DNA of 64,000 nucleotides, from assembly GCF_022662475.1 (NCBI RefSeq), contig NZ_JAKNQQ010000006.1, positions 62,001 to 126,000 of the forward strand, given 5' to 3'. Under the pieces are notes generated by a model. It worked only from the letters and a program-made list of their open reading frames with translations, was not told where the DNA came from and searched no databases. Positions 9,395-17,966 of this stretch are shown in pieces. The position numbers and the translations under genes are program-made. The stretch comes from Sphingomonas sp. TREG-RG-20F-R18-01 (GTDB taxonomy: Bacteria; Pseudomonadota; Alphaproteobacteria; Sphingomonadales; Sphingomonadaceae). The first letter of the stretch is position 1, and each line of letters begins with the position of its first letter.

Positions 9395-9419
9395 AACGAG
9401 CGATGCTGGAAAAGGTCCC
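9395..9419 (-). promoter_or_regulatory. possible EcfG-type promoter (one mismatch) for the alcohol dehydrogenase
   Basis: On the minus strand GGGAC is followed 16 bases later by CGTT; the alphaproteobacterial general-stress sigma factor EcfG recognises GGAAC-N16/17-CGTT. The -35 has one mismatch. The -10 lies 61 bases before the start codon at 9333. Weak on its own. Confidence 0.25.
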
Positions 9420-9512
9420 GGTCCTCAGCCAAAAGACAATAAGTAAATGTACCGGGATACCCGGTGTTGTCTGCCGGACTAAACCTTGGTTAAGATTGTC
9501 CGGCCAACGCGG

Positions 9513-10745
9513 TTAGTCATTCTGCATTCTTGGCTGGAACAGTGCGCCGCCCTCGACCACCCAGATGATTCCCAGCACCGCGACCCCGATCGCGAGGTAG
9601 CCGATCGCCAGCGGGAAAGTCGTACCGTTGTACGATTGCCCGATCGCCGTGCCGACCAGGACCGCGCCGACGCTGGTGATGAAGCCCTGCACCGATGACG
9701 CCGTCCCCGCGATATGCCCGACCGGCTCCATCGCCATCGCGCCGAAGTTGGAGCCGCACAGCCCGATGCAGGTCATGCTCAGCGCCTGGAAGACCATGTA
9801 GGTGATGAGCGATTCACGCCCGACGCCGATCACCGCGAGGTGGATGAGCGACAGCCCGATCAGCCCGAACACGGCGACCTGCGAGATCAGCCGCGTCCCC
9901 AGCCGCTCGACCAGCCGGCTGTTGGCGAAGGAGGCGCACCCCATCGAAAACGCGCAGACCGCGAACAGGATCGTGAAGCGTTCGCCCGCATGGAATTCAT
10001 CGACGAAGATCTGCTGTGCCGACGCCACGAACGCGATGATCCCGCCGAACGTCAGCGACGCGGCGAGCGCATAGCCCGCCGAATAGCGATTGGTCAGCGT
10101 CAATCGGTAGGAGCTCGACAGCGTCGCGATCGAGATCGGCACCCGCCGCGCGACCGGCAGCGATTCGCGCAGCCGTGCGAGCGTCCATGCCAGCACGAAC
10201 GCCGCGAAGCCGGCGAGCGCGTAGAAGATGAAGCGCCACGGCCCCATCGTTAGCAGCACCTGCCCGAGGCTCGGCGCAAGGATCGGCACGAGGAAGAAGA
10301 TCATCTGCGCGACCGACAGCGTCCGCGCCATCGTCCGCCCCGAGAAATTGTCGCGCACGATCGCGACCGCGAGCACCCGTGTCGCCGCCGACATCAGCCC
10401 TTGCAGGATGCGCGCACCGAGCAGCGCACCGAACGTGCCCGAGCTCGCCGCGAAGATGCTGGCGGCGACGAAGCCGATCAGCGTGATGATGAGGATGGGC
10501 TTGCGGCCATAGCGATCGGTCAGCGGCCCGTAGGCGAGCTGGCCGGTGCCGAACCCGAGCATATACGCGGTGATGATCCACTGCCGGTGGTTGGCGGTGG
10601 CGATCGACAGGTCCCGCCCGATATCGGCAAGCGCGGGGAGCATCAGGTCGACGCCGAGCGCGTTGACCGCCATCAGCGCGGCAACGAACGCCACGAATTC
10701 ATGACGATGCATCGCGGGGAGGGGGGAGGTGGATCGCGTGGACAT
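9513..10745 (-). CDS. Bcr/CflA-type MFS drug-efflux transporter
   Basis: A 410-residue 12-span MFS exporter. The loop 2-3 motif GPLTDRYGRKPILI (motif A), the start HEFVAFVAALMAVNALGVDLMLPALADIG and the block ARILQGLMSAATRVLAVAIVRD match the DHA1 Bcr/CflA family, which extrudes drugs or metabolites against protons. The start ATG at 10745 gives an 11-residue Ser/Thr-rich tail before MHRHEF; an ATG at 10712 is an alternative. No adjacent regulator or partner gene is visible. Upstream lies a long repeat-containing gap. Confidence 0.85.
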   Translation of the reverse strand: MSTRSTSPLPAMHRHEFVAFVAALMAVNALGVDLMLPALADIGRDLSIATANHRQWIITAYMLGFGTGQLAYGPLTDRYGRKPILIITLIGFVAASIFAASSGTFGALLGARILQGLMSAATRVLAVAIVRDNFSGRTMARTLSVAQMIFFLVPILAPSLGQVLLTMGPWRFIFYALAGFAAFVLAWTLARLRESLPVARRVPISIATLSSSYRLTLTNRYSAGYALAASLTFGGIIAFVASAQQIFVDEFHAGERFTILFAVCAFSMGCASFANSRLVERLGTRLISQVAVFGLIGLSLIHLAVIGVGRESLITYMVFQALSMTCIGLCGSNFGAMAMEPVGHIAGTASSVQGFITSVGAVLVGTAIGQSYNGTTFPLAIGYLAIGVAVLGIIWVVEGGALFQPRMQND

Positions 10746-11549
10746 GGCGTCCGCTTAATGCGGCGGGAAGGGATAGGCCATCGTTGATGCTGGCGAAGCA
10801 AGGGCGGGGTGCGCGAGCGCGGTTCTTTCGCGTCGGACGCGTCCTGTTCGCTCGCGCCGGTTCGGGTCAGGCTGCTCAACCGTCCCTCCATGCCCTCCTC
10901 CCTTACGCTTCCCCGGCGCAGGCCGGGGCCCAGTCGCGCAGGTCGACGTCATCGAGCGCTGCCCTCACCATGCGCGGCCCACGACTGGGCCCCGGCCTCC
11001 GCCGGGGAAGGGCAGAGGGGGATGTCGTGCGGGAGGGCTGCGCGTGGGAGGTTCTTTTGCTTCGGGCGCGTCCTGTTCGATCGGGCCGGATTGGGTCACG
11101 CTGCTCGCCCCCCCCGATGCCCTCCTCCCTTACGCTTCCCCGGCGCAGGCCGGGGCCCAGTCGCGCAGGTCGACGTCGTCGAGCGCTGCCCCCGCCATGC
11201 GCGGCCCACGATTGGGTCCCGGCTTTCGCAAGACCTCTGCGAACATCGCTCGATCCCGCATTTGTCACCCCGGCGAAGGCCGGGGCCGTGTGGTTATCCG
11301 GGCGCGGCGGGACGGCTGGGTGCGGTATCACCGGTTTTGCCCCCTTGTATGGCGGCCCCGGCCTGCGCCGGGGTGACGGGCAGAGGCAACGGTACGACGT
11401 TCGCAGAGGGCTCGCCTTCGCCGGGGAAGTGGGGGAGGAAAAGCGCGTCGAGCAAGGACGGATGTACTCGTCCCACCGGCAGGGCTTTCCTCCCGCCACA
11501 CTCCCACGGTAAGGCGCTCCATCAACGATAGAACACTCCCGGGGGAAGC
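10746..11549. other. 804-base gene-free region rich in GC palindromes
   Basis: No coding sequence is convincing here. It contains a tandem duplication (separate entry) and at least five copies of a short palindrome of the type CCCCGGCgaaGGCCGGGGCC, for example at 10910-10930, 10988-11008, 11141-11158, 11268-11288 and 11355-11375. Several open frames run through it on both strands, but they translate the repeats. The promoters of the divergent transporter genes at its two ends must lie in the outermost stretches. Confidence 0.7.
10821..11225. repeat. tandem duplication, period 227 bp
   Basis: The segment 10821-10998 recurs at 11048-11225 with a constant offset of 227. The first 70 bases of each copy (starting GGTTCTTTCG and GGTTCTTTTG) have drifted, while the portion from ATGCCCTCCTCCCTTACGC onward is nearly identical, including a CCCCGGCGCAGGCCGGGG palindrome and GCGCGGCCCACGA. 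This suggests that the second part was copied or converted more recently, or carries a mobile palindromic element. Confidence 0.75.
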
Positions 11550-12962
11550 ATGGCCAGTCTGTTGCGCCGCAAGATCATCAAGACCGGCGCCGACCAGCCC
11601 GCCGACCAGCAACTCGCGCGCACCTTGTCCTGGCCGCACCTGATCGCGCTCGGCGTCGGGGCGATCGTGGGAACGGGCATCCTGACGCTGATCGGCGTCG
11701 CCTCGGATCGCGCAGGCCCGGCGGTGTTGCTGAGCTTCGCGGTCGCGGGCGCGATCTGCGCGTGTGCGGCGCTCTGCTATGCCGAAATGGCGACGATGAT
11801 CCCCGCCTCGGGCAGCGCCTATACCTACAGCTATGCGGTGCTCGGCGAGATCATCGCCTGGGTGGTCGGGTGGAGCCTGATCCTCGAATATTCGCTGGTC
11901 GTCTCGGCTGTCGCGGTCGGCTGGTCGAGCTATGCCGTGCGCTTCCTCGCGGGCGTCGGGATCGTTCTCCCTCAAGTCCTGACGCATGGCCCGAGCGTCG
12001 GTGGGGCGTTCGGGATCAATGTCCCCGCGGTCTTCATCATCGCGGTCGTCGCGGGGCTGTTGACGCTCGGCACGCGCGAGAGCGCGCGGATCAACAGCGC
12101 GCTCGTCATCCTCAAGATCGTCACGCTGACGCTGTTCGTGATCGTCGCGTTGCCACACTTCGATTCCGCCAATCTCCATCCGTTCGCGCCCTATGGTTAT
12201 GGCAGCGTCGCGGGGGCGGACGGCGTGAAATACGGGATGATGGGTGCCGCCGCGATCATCTTCTTCGCCTTCTATGGCTTCGACGCGATCTCGACCGCGG
12301 CCGAGGAGACCAAGAACCCCGAGCGCGACCTCGCGATCGGGATCGTCGGGTCGATGGTGGTGTGCACGATCATCTACATCGTCGTTGCGCTCGCGGCGGT
12401 CGGCGCGGTCCATTACAGCGTCTTCGGCAAGAGCGCCGAGCCGCTCGCGCTGATCCTCGTCCAGCTCAAGCAACCCGGCATCGCGACGATTATCGCCGCG
12501 GCCGCGGCGATTGCGCTGCCGACGGTGATTCTCGGCTTTCTCTACGGGCAGAGCCGGATCTTCCTGGTCATGGCGCGCGACGGTTTCCTGCCCCCCGCGC
12601 TTGCCCGGGTCTCCACGCGCGGAACCCCCGCGCGCGTGACGCTGATGACCGCGCTGTTCGTCAGTGTCATCGCGGCGCTGATGCCGATCGACGTGATCGC
12701 CAGCCTCGCCAACGCCGGCACGCTCTGCGCGTTCGTCGCGGTGGCGGCGTGCGTGCTCGTGCTGCGGCGGCGCGATCCCGCCGCGCGTCGCCCGTTCCGC
12801 ATGCCGCTCGCCTTCGTCATCGCCCCGCTCGCGATCCTTGGCTGCGCATATCTTTTTACCAGCCTGCAGGTCGTAACCCAGCTTTCGTTCGTTGCGTGGA
12901 ACGCGGTCGGCCTGCTGGTGTACTTCGCCTATGGCCGCGCCCGCGCGACGATCGCCGCCTGA
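11550..12962 (+). CDS. APC-family amino acid permease (cationic amino acid transporter-like)
   Basis: A 470-residue inner-membrane permease with about 12 hydrophobic segments. The first span holds GVGAIVGTGILTLIGV, the consensus substrate-binding loop of APC transporters, followed by CYAEMATMIPASGSAYTYSY and later FFAFYGFDAISTAAEETKNPERDL, both hallmarks of the CAT/YfnA-like subgroup. It should import amino acids with protons. The ATG at 11550 follows GGGGGAAG at good spacing. The CDF transporter gene starts 27 bases after its stop, so the two may be co-transcribed. Confidence 0.88.
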   Translation: MASLLRRKIIKTGADQPADQQLARTLSWPHLIALGVGAIVGTGILTLIGVASDRAGPAVLLSFAVAGAICACAALCYAEMATMIPASGSAYTYSYAVLGEIIAWVVGWSLILEYSLVVSAVAVGWSSYAVRFLAGVGIVLPQVLTHGPSVGGAFGINVPAVFIIAVVAGLLTLGTRESARINSALVILKIVTLTLFVIVALPHFDSANLHPFAPYGYGSVAGADGVKYGMMGAAAIIFFAFYGFDAISTAAEETKNPERDLAIGIVGSMVVCTIIYIVVALAAVGAVHYSVFGKSAEPLALILVQLKQPGIATIIAAAAAIALPTVILGFLYGQSRIFLVMARDGFLPPALARVSTRGTPARVTLMTALFVSVIAALMPIDVIASLANAGTLCAFVAVAACVLVLRRRDPAARRPFRMPLAFVIAPLAILGCAYLFTSLQVVTQLSFVAWNAVGLLVYFAYGRARATIAA

Positions 12963-12989
12963 ACCGCGCGCGGAAGAGGGAATTCGACG

Positions 12990-13940
12990 ATGTCCGCAGC
13001 CAAAGAAGGTGAATCCAATCTGGTGATCTTCGCCGCCCTGGCGGCAAATCTCGGTATCGCGGTCGCGAAGTTCGTCGCGGCGGCGATCACCGGTTCGTCT
13101 TCGATGCTGACCGAGGGGTTCCACTCGGTCGTCGACAGCTTCAACCAGTTGCTGTTGCTCTACGGCCAGCATCGCGGGAAGCGGCCGCCGGACGTCGCCT
13201 ATCCGTTCGGCTATGGCCGCGAACTGTATTTCTGGAGCTTCGTCGTCGCGATCCTGATCTTCGGGGTGGGCGCTGGCGTGTCGGTCTACGAGGGGTGGGT
13301 CCATCTCGAGGAACCCGAGCCGCTGCGTGACCCGCTGGTCAACTACATCGTCCTCGGCGTCGCCTTCGCGCTGGAGGGAACGTCGTGGGTGCTCGCGGTG
13401 CGCGGTTTCGCCGCGGACAATCGCGGGCGGGGCTGGTGGCAGGCGGTGCGGCGGTCGAAGGACCCGGCGGGCTTTATCGTGTTGTTCGAGGATTCGGCGG
13501 CGCTGGCTGGCCTGATCGTCGCGGGCGCGGGTGTCTGGCTGAGCCACGCGCTGAACGATCCCCGGATCGACGGCATCGCCTCGATCGTGATCGGGCTGAT
13601 CCTGGGCGTGGTCGCCGCGTTGCTCGCTCGGGAGGCTAAGGGGTTGCTGATCGGCGAGGGCGCCGACCCGGCGATCGTGGCGCGGGTCCGCGCGATCGTC
13701 GACGGCCGACCGGAAATCACCGCCGTCAACCACGTCCGCACGATCCATACCGCGCCGCAGAGCATCTTCGTCGCGATCAGTGCGGACTTCGTCGATACGC
13801 TGTCGATGGGCGAGGCCGAGACGCTGATCGAGCGGATCGAGACCGAGCTGAAACAGGCCGAGCCGATGTTGTCGTCGATCTACATCCGGCCGGAAAAGCG
13901 CGAGGATGCGGCGGTGCTGCCGGGGGCGCCGACGGCCTGA
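12990..13940 (+). CDS. cation diffusion facilitator family transporter
   Basis: A 316-residue CDF protein. SSSMLTEGFHSVVDSFNQLLLLYG gives the membrane metal site (the D/H residues in TEGFHSVVD), followed by AYPFGYGRELYFWSF; a six-span core is followed by a cytoplasmic C-terminal domain ending in VNHVRTIHTAPQ and ISADFVDTLSMGEAETLIERIE. It exports Zn2+, Fe2+, Mn2+ or similar ions in exchange for H+; the metal is not decidable here. A hydrophilic insertion (RGFAADNRGRGWWQAVRRSKDP) separates spans 4 and 5. Start ATG at 12990 with GAAGAGGG upstream. Confidence 0.9.
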   Translation: MSAAKEGESNLVIFAALAANLGIAVAKFVAAAITGSSSMLTEGFHSVVDSFNQLLLLYGQHRGKRPPDVAYPFGYGRELYFWSFVVAILIFGVGAGVSVYEGWVHLEEPEPLRDPLVNYIVLGVAFALEGTSWVLAVRGFAADNRGRGWWQAVRRSKDPAGFIVLFEDSAALAGLIVAGAGVWLSHALNDPRIDGIASIVIGLILGVVAALLAREAKGLLIGEGADPAIVARVRAIVDGRPEITAVNHVRTIHTAPQSIFVAISADFVDTLSMGEAETLIERIETELKQAEPMLSSIYIRPEKREDAAVLPGAPTA

Positions 13941-13994
13941 GGCGAATGCGTACGTCGTCGCCGCGGCAAACCGGTGGACCGCAGGCTCGCGGCG

Positions 13995-14651
13995 TCAGCC
14001 CGCCGGCACGATCTCCACGACGTCCAGCAGCGATTCAAAGCGTGGCGACGGCAGCACCAGCCGCCAGCGCCGCGGGCCGATCCGCTCGACGTACCCGGCA
14101 AGATCGCGATTCCCGTCCTTGCCGTAGGGCAACGCGCGATGTTCGTCACCGATCACCATCGTGCCCAGGAACACGGTACGCGCGGAGGAATCCTCATACA
14201 GCGTGCCGACCGGACGTTGGCCACCCCCGATCTTGTACATTCGGACGACGCCGCCCGTCGCATCTACCCCGCAATCGACCACCGGATAGGCCGTTAACGC
14301 GCGCATGGCGGTGCCGTTGGCGCCCAGCTTGGTCACGCGGCAGCGATAGGCGCCCGACGGCGGAACGGGGTCGGGCAGCGCGCGATCCGGATCGAACAGC
14401 GCGGGATCCGCGTCGAGCTGCGCCATCAGCCCCGCCCCGCGCACCTGCGCCAGCGCATCGATCCAGGCGCCCCGCCACGATCGCAATCGCGCCCGGTCGG
14501 CCGGCGTCGCCACCTGTCGCCAGTCGCCTTGACGATCGGCCGCTGCGGAAAGGCCGGGGGCGGCCACCGCCTTCGCACCGCGGCCGCCGCAGGCGGTCAG
14601 GATCGCGCACAGGACAAACCCCGACAGGCGGGCAGGGCCGTTCACGGGCAT
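13995..14651 (-). CDS. DUF4893 family lipoprotein
   Basis: A 218-residue exported lipoprotein: from the ATG at 14651 the protein starts MPVNGPARLSGFVLCAILTAC, with a lipobox LTAC at about residue 21. The mature part (WRQVATPADRARLRSWRGAW, LPPSGAYRCRVTKLG, RRWRLVLPSPRFESLLDVVEIVP) follows the DUF4893 pattern that I associate with sphingomonads; its function is unknown. The frame extends 15 codons further upstream, but that would bury the signal peptide. It converges on the CDF transporter. Confidence 0.72.
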   Translation of the reverse strand: MPVNGPARLSGFVLCAILTACGGRGAKAVAAPGLSAAADRQGDWRQVATPADRARLRSWRGAWIDALAQVRGAGLMAQLDADPALFDPDRALPDPVPPSGAYRCRVTKLGANGTAMRALTAYPVVDCGVDATGGVVRMYKIGGGQRPVGTLYEDSSARTVFLGTMVIGDEHRALPYGKDGNRDLAGYVERIGPRRWRLVLPSPRFESLLDVVEIVPAG

Positions 14652-14753
14652 GGGCTCATAGCAGGGCATTCCTTCGGCGGGGTGTTTCGCAACCAACCAC
14701 GCAATTCCAGCAAAGCCAAGGACTTCCGTGCCCCATCCTGGGGTGTTGCCGGA

Positions 14754-15539
14754 TCAGGCGGCGGTCCATCCGCCATCGACCGACAGGTTCGCGCCGGTGA
14801 TCGCCTTGGCCTCGTCGCGGCACAGGAACAGCGCGAGCGCGGCGACCTGCTCGACGGTGACGAATGCCTTGGTGGGTTGGGCGGCGAGCAGCACGTCGTT
14901 CAGCACCTGGTCGCGCGTCATCCCGCGCGCCTTCATGGTGTCGGGGATCTGCGCCTCGACCAGCGGGGTCCAGACATAGCCCGGCGAGATGCAATTGACG
15001 GTGATGCCGTCGTTCGCGGTTTCCAGTGCGATCGTCTTGGTCAGTCCGGCGAGCCCGTGCTTGGCCATCACGTACGCGGACTTGTTGGGGCTGGCGACGA
15101 GCGAGTGCGCCGATGCGGTCGAGATGATCCGGCCCCATCGGGCCGCCTTCATGTACGGCACCGCCGCCTGCATCATGTACCAGGCGGAATTGAGGTTGAT
15201 CTGGATGATCGCCTCGAACTTGTCGGCGGGGAAATCCTCGATCGGGGCGACATGCTGGATGCCCGCGTTGTTGACGATGATGTCCGGGCCGCCGAGCTGG
15301 TCGTGGCAGCGCTTGACCATGGCCGCGATCTGCTCGGGCTTGGTCATGTCGGCGGCGTCGTACAGCGCCTTGCCGCCGCTGGCCGCTTCCAGCTTGGCGC
15401 GCTCGGTCTCGATTGCAGCCGCATCGCCGAAGCCGTTGATGACGACATTCGCGCCCTCCGCCGCAAACGCCTGCGCATAGGCAAGCCCGATGCCCGAGGT
15501 CGATCCGGTGACGATGGCGGTTTTGCCCTTGAGGAACAT
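14754..15539 (-). CDS. bdhA: 3-hydroxybutyrate dehydrogenase
   Basis: A 261-residue short-chain dehydrogenase. GSTSGIGLAYAQ is the NAD-binding loop, NNAGIQHVAPIEDFP and the catalytic YVMAKHG (Tyr-x3-Lys) are the SDR active site, and the substrate-loop sequence ISPGYVWTPLVEAQIPD is typical of D-3-hydroxybutyrate dehydrogenases. It interconverts 3-hydroxybutyrate and acetoacetate with NAD, the last step of polyhydroxybutyrate breakdown. It lies 28 bases downstream of the patatin-like gene on the same strand, consistent with a two-gene PHB-utilisation unit. Confidence 0.9.
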   Translation of the reverse strand: MFLKGKTAIVTGSTSGIGLAYAQAFAAEGANVVINGFGDAAAIETERAKLEAASGGKALYDAADMTKPEQIAAMVKRCHDQLGGPDIIVNNAGIQHVAPIEDFPADKFEAIIQINLNSAWYMMQAAVPYMKAARWGRIISTASAHSLVASPNKSAYVMAKHGLAGLTKTIALETANDGITVNCISPGYVWTPLVEAQIPDTMKARGMTRDQVLNDVLLAAQPTKAFVTVEQVAALALFLCRDEAKAITGANLSVDGGWTAA

Positions 15540-15567
15540 GCGGAGTCTCCGTTGCGGCGGGGGATGG

Positions 15568-16728
15568 TCAGATCGTGCGCGGTGGGTTCGGTTGCGTCAG
15601 GTCGAAGGTCGCGCTCTTTCCGGTCTCGATATTCTGCGCGATCAGCTGGGCGTTCGCCATGGTCTCTTCCACTGCCGCCAGACCCGCGCTCCAATGCTCG
15701 CGCATCGTGCGGGCGGAAAACTCGAAATCGCGGCTGCCGCCCTCCCAGGCATTGGCGCGGTGGATCAGATGGACCAGATTGACCGGATCCTCATGCGACC
15801 GCGCCGTCAGGGCGACGACATCGGGGTCGTCCTGCAGGTCTGCGGGCAGCTTCGCCAGCACCCGCCGCGCCAGCTCGCGATCCTTGCGGACGCGCATCAT
15901 CTGGTCCGACACCTGGCGCGTGCGGCTGGAAAAGCGGATTTCCTTCTCGCGCGCCATGACGCCCATGATGGTGCGCGGATGTTCCGATGCCGCCGGGAAC
16001 AGATCGATCTGGAACGCCAGCAACGCGCCTTGCTGATGATCGAGCACGTGCGTCAGCGGGGTGTTCGACACCAGGCCGCCGTCCCACCACCACCGGCCGT
16101 CGATCTCGATCGGGGGGAGGCCGGGCGGCAGCGCGCCCGAAGCCATGATATGGCGGGCGTCGATGCGTGTTTCGGTGGTGTCGAAATAGGCGAAATTGCC
16201 ATTCTCCACATCGACCGCGCCGACCGAAAGCCGGACCGGACCGGCATTGAGCAAATCCCAGTCGATCAGTCCGTCCAGCGTCGCCTTCAGCGCATGGCTG
16301 TCATAGAAACTCAGTGCCTCCGGCGTCCCCGGGATCGCCAGCGTCGGGGGGATCAGCCGCGGCGTGAAGAAGCCGGGAACACCCCCGGTCAACACCGTGC
16401 CGGCGGACCATTCGTGCAGGAATTCACGGACTCGATCGTTGGGAAAGATCGGGAAGCTGGGCAACGCGCTGGTGACCGTATCCCAGAAGGCGGTCAGCTT
16501 CTCGACGCGCCGCTCCGGCGGGTTCCCGGCAAAGATCGCGGCGTTGACCGCACCGATCGAAATGCCGGACACCCAATCGATCTCGATCCCGCTCGAGGCC
16601 AATCCCTCGATCACGCCGGCCTGGTAACTGCCCAGCGCGCCGCCGCCCTGCAGAACCAGGGCGACACAATCGGGTAGCGGCAGGCTCTTGGCCCGGCGTT
16701 TCGGCTTGATCGATTCTGTATCTGCCAT
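15568..16728 (-). CDS. patatin-like phospholipase / lipid acyl hydrolase (DUF3734 type)
   Basis: A 386-residue cytosolic serine hydrolase. The oxyanion loop is LVLQGGGALGSYQAGV, the nucleophile elbow is SGISIGAVNAAIFAG (GxSxG), and the dyad aspartate is in WWWDGGLVSNTPL. The C-terminal third (FSSRTRQVSDQMMRVRKDR, LVHLIHRANAWEGGSRDFEFS) fits the DUF3734 extension. I start at the ATG at 16728 (MADTESIKPKRR). Its partner bdhA follows by 28 bases, so a role in releasing hydroxybutyrate from granules or membrane lipids is plausible, but this is inference; patatin families also include plain phospholipases A. Confidence 0.85.
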   Translation of the reverse strand: MADTESIKPKRRAKSLPLPDCVALVLQGGGALGSYQAGVIEGLASSGIEIDWVSGISIGAVNAAIFAGNPPERRVEKLTAFWDTVTSALPSFPIFPNDRVREFLHEWSAGTVLTGGVPGFFTPRLIPPTLAIPGTPEALSFYDSHALKATLDGLIDWDLLNAGPVRLSVGAVDVENGNFAYFDTTETRIDARHIMASGALPPGLPPIEIDGRWWWDGGLVSNTPLTHVLDHQQGALLAFQIDLFPAASEHPRTIMGVMAREKEIRFSSRTRQVSDQMMRVRKDRELARRVLAKLPADLQDDPDVVALTARSHEDPVNLVHLIHRANAWEGGSRDFEFSARTMREHWSAGLAAVEETMANAQLIAQNIETGKSATFDLTQPNPPRTI

Positions 16729-16890
16729 GGCCACGACATGCGCGTGTTGCAGTGCAGGATCAACGCCCGTCTTCACGGAATAGGCGCTCCGCCCGAGGAC
16801 AAAAACGGCGCCGTGGCATGCACCCTTGCAACAAGCCGGCCTGCCGCGCATTCATGCCGCAACGGCAACGAATCTCGGAAAACATCCGCC

Positions 16891-17817
16891 ATGCGTCTCG
16901 ACGACTTCGATCCCAACATCAATGTCGAGGACCAGCGCGGGCAGGGCGGTGGCAGCGGCTTCGGCGGTTTCGGCGGCGGGGGCGGCGGCGGTCTGCTGTT
17001 CGGCCTGCTCCCGCTGGTGTTCAGCCGGTTCGGGTGCGGCGGCGTGGCGGTATTGCTGGCGGTGCTGCTGTTCTTCGGCGGCGGGCTCGGCATGCTCGGC
17101 GGGGGCGGCGGCGGTCAGGTGGGGGCACCGACCCAGCAGGCCGGGAGCGCGCGCGCGGGCACCGACGCAAAGTCGAGCTGCACGCTGAATGCCGAGAGCA
17201 AGGTCGCGTGCAACGCCTTCAGCTCGGCCGACAAGACGTGGGCCGCCATCTTCCAGCGCGAGGGCAAGACGTTCCAGCAGCCCAAGCTCGTATTCTACGG
17301 CGGTGACGGCCGTTCGGGCTGCGGCGCGGCACAGAGTGCGATGGGGCCGTTCTACTGCCCGCGCGATCAGGGCGTGTATCTCGACACGAGCTTCTTCGGG
17401 GAACTGGCCAATCGTTTCGGCGCCAAGGGCGACTTCGCGCAGGACTATGTGATCGCCCATGAATTCGGCCATCACATCCAGAACCTGCTCGGCACGTCGG
17501 ACAAGGTCTCCAGCATCCAGCGCAGCGGCAACGAGGTCGAGGGCAACAAGGCTTCGGTCAAGCTGGAACTGCAGGCGGATTGCTACGCCGGGGTATGGGC
17601 TGCCCAGAACCGTGACCGGCTCGATCCGGGCGATCTGGAGGAGGGCATGACGGCGGCGAAGGCGATCGGCGACGACACGCTTCAGCAGCAATCGCAGGGT
17701 CGGGTCGTTCCCGACAGTTTCACCCACGGCACGTCGGCGCAGCGCATGAAGTGGCTGCGGACCGGGATGGAAAGCGGTGATCCCAACGCCTGCGACACGT
17801 TCTCCGGCGCGATCTGA
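16891..17817 (+). CDS. YpfJ-family neutral zinc metallopeptidase
   Basis: A 308-residue membrane-anchored protease-like protein (PF04228). N-terminal MRLDDFDPNINVEDQRGQGG is the conserved family start, followed by a Gly-rich patch and one membrane span (LLFGLLPLVFSRFGCGGVAVL). The zinc-binding sequence is VIAHEFGHHIQNLLG and the third ligand lies in ELQADCYAGVWA. Cysteines around CTLNAESK and GCGAAQSAMGPFYC may form disulfides outside the membrane. Substrate unknown in the family. It is divergent from the patatin gene with 162 bases between starts. Confidence 0.9.
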   Translation: MRLDDFDPNINVEDQRGQGGGSGFGGFGGGGGGGLLFGLLPLVFSRFGCGGVAVLLAVLLFFGGGLGMLGGGGGGQVGAPTQQAGSARAGTDAKSSCTLNAESKVACNAFSSADKTWAAIFQREGKTFQQPKLVFYGGDGRSGCGAAQSAMGPFYCPRDQGVYLDTSFFGELANRFGAKGDFAQDYVIAHEFGHHIQNLLGTSDKVSSIQRSGNEVEGNKASVKLELQADCYAGVWAAQNRDRLDPGDLEEGMTAAKAIGDDTLQQQSQGRVVPDSFTHGTSAQRMKWLRTGMESGDPNACDTFSGAI

Positions 17818-17830
17818 GCGCTGACCGCAA

Positions 17831-17854
17831 CCCAGCCCGGGGCTCCGGGCTGGG
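17831..17854 (+). terminator. 10-bp GC hairpin after the metallopeptidase gene
   Basis: CCCAGCCCGG-ggct-CCGGGCTGGG is a perfect stem 13 bases after the stop. No immediate T-run follows, so termination is only suggested. Confidence 0.4.
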
Positions 17855-17931
17855 GAGGTAGTGCCCCTTTCGTCAATCAATGGGCGCATACGCGCTTTGG
17901 GAGGCCGGGGGGTAAGCCCCGGATTTGGCGG

Positions 17932-17956
17932 AGGCCCCGGATCTGGTCCGGGGCCT
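17932..17956. repeat. GC palindrome AGGCCCCGGA/TCCGGGGCCT
   Basis: A 10-bp perfect stem with a 5-base loop in the convergent gap before the reductase gene; it is a common sphingomonad-type intergenic palindrome and could also act as a bidirectional terminator. Confidence 0.5.
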
Positions 17957-17966
17957 GCCCCCCTTC

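Noticed and set aside
10746..11549. Small proteins encoded in the repeat-rich gap
   Set aside because: All frames on both strands translate the same GC palindromes and are dominated by Arg, Pro, Gly and Ala, with no start-site or conservation evidence.
11328..13748. Long antisense frame across the amino-acid permease and CDF transporter
   Set aside because: Its product is Arg/Asp/Gly-rich low-complexity sequence, while both sense genes have clear membrane-protein signatures.
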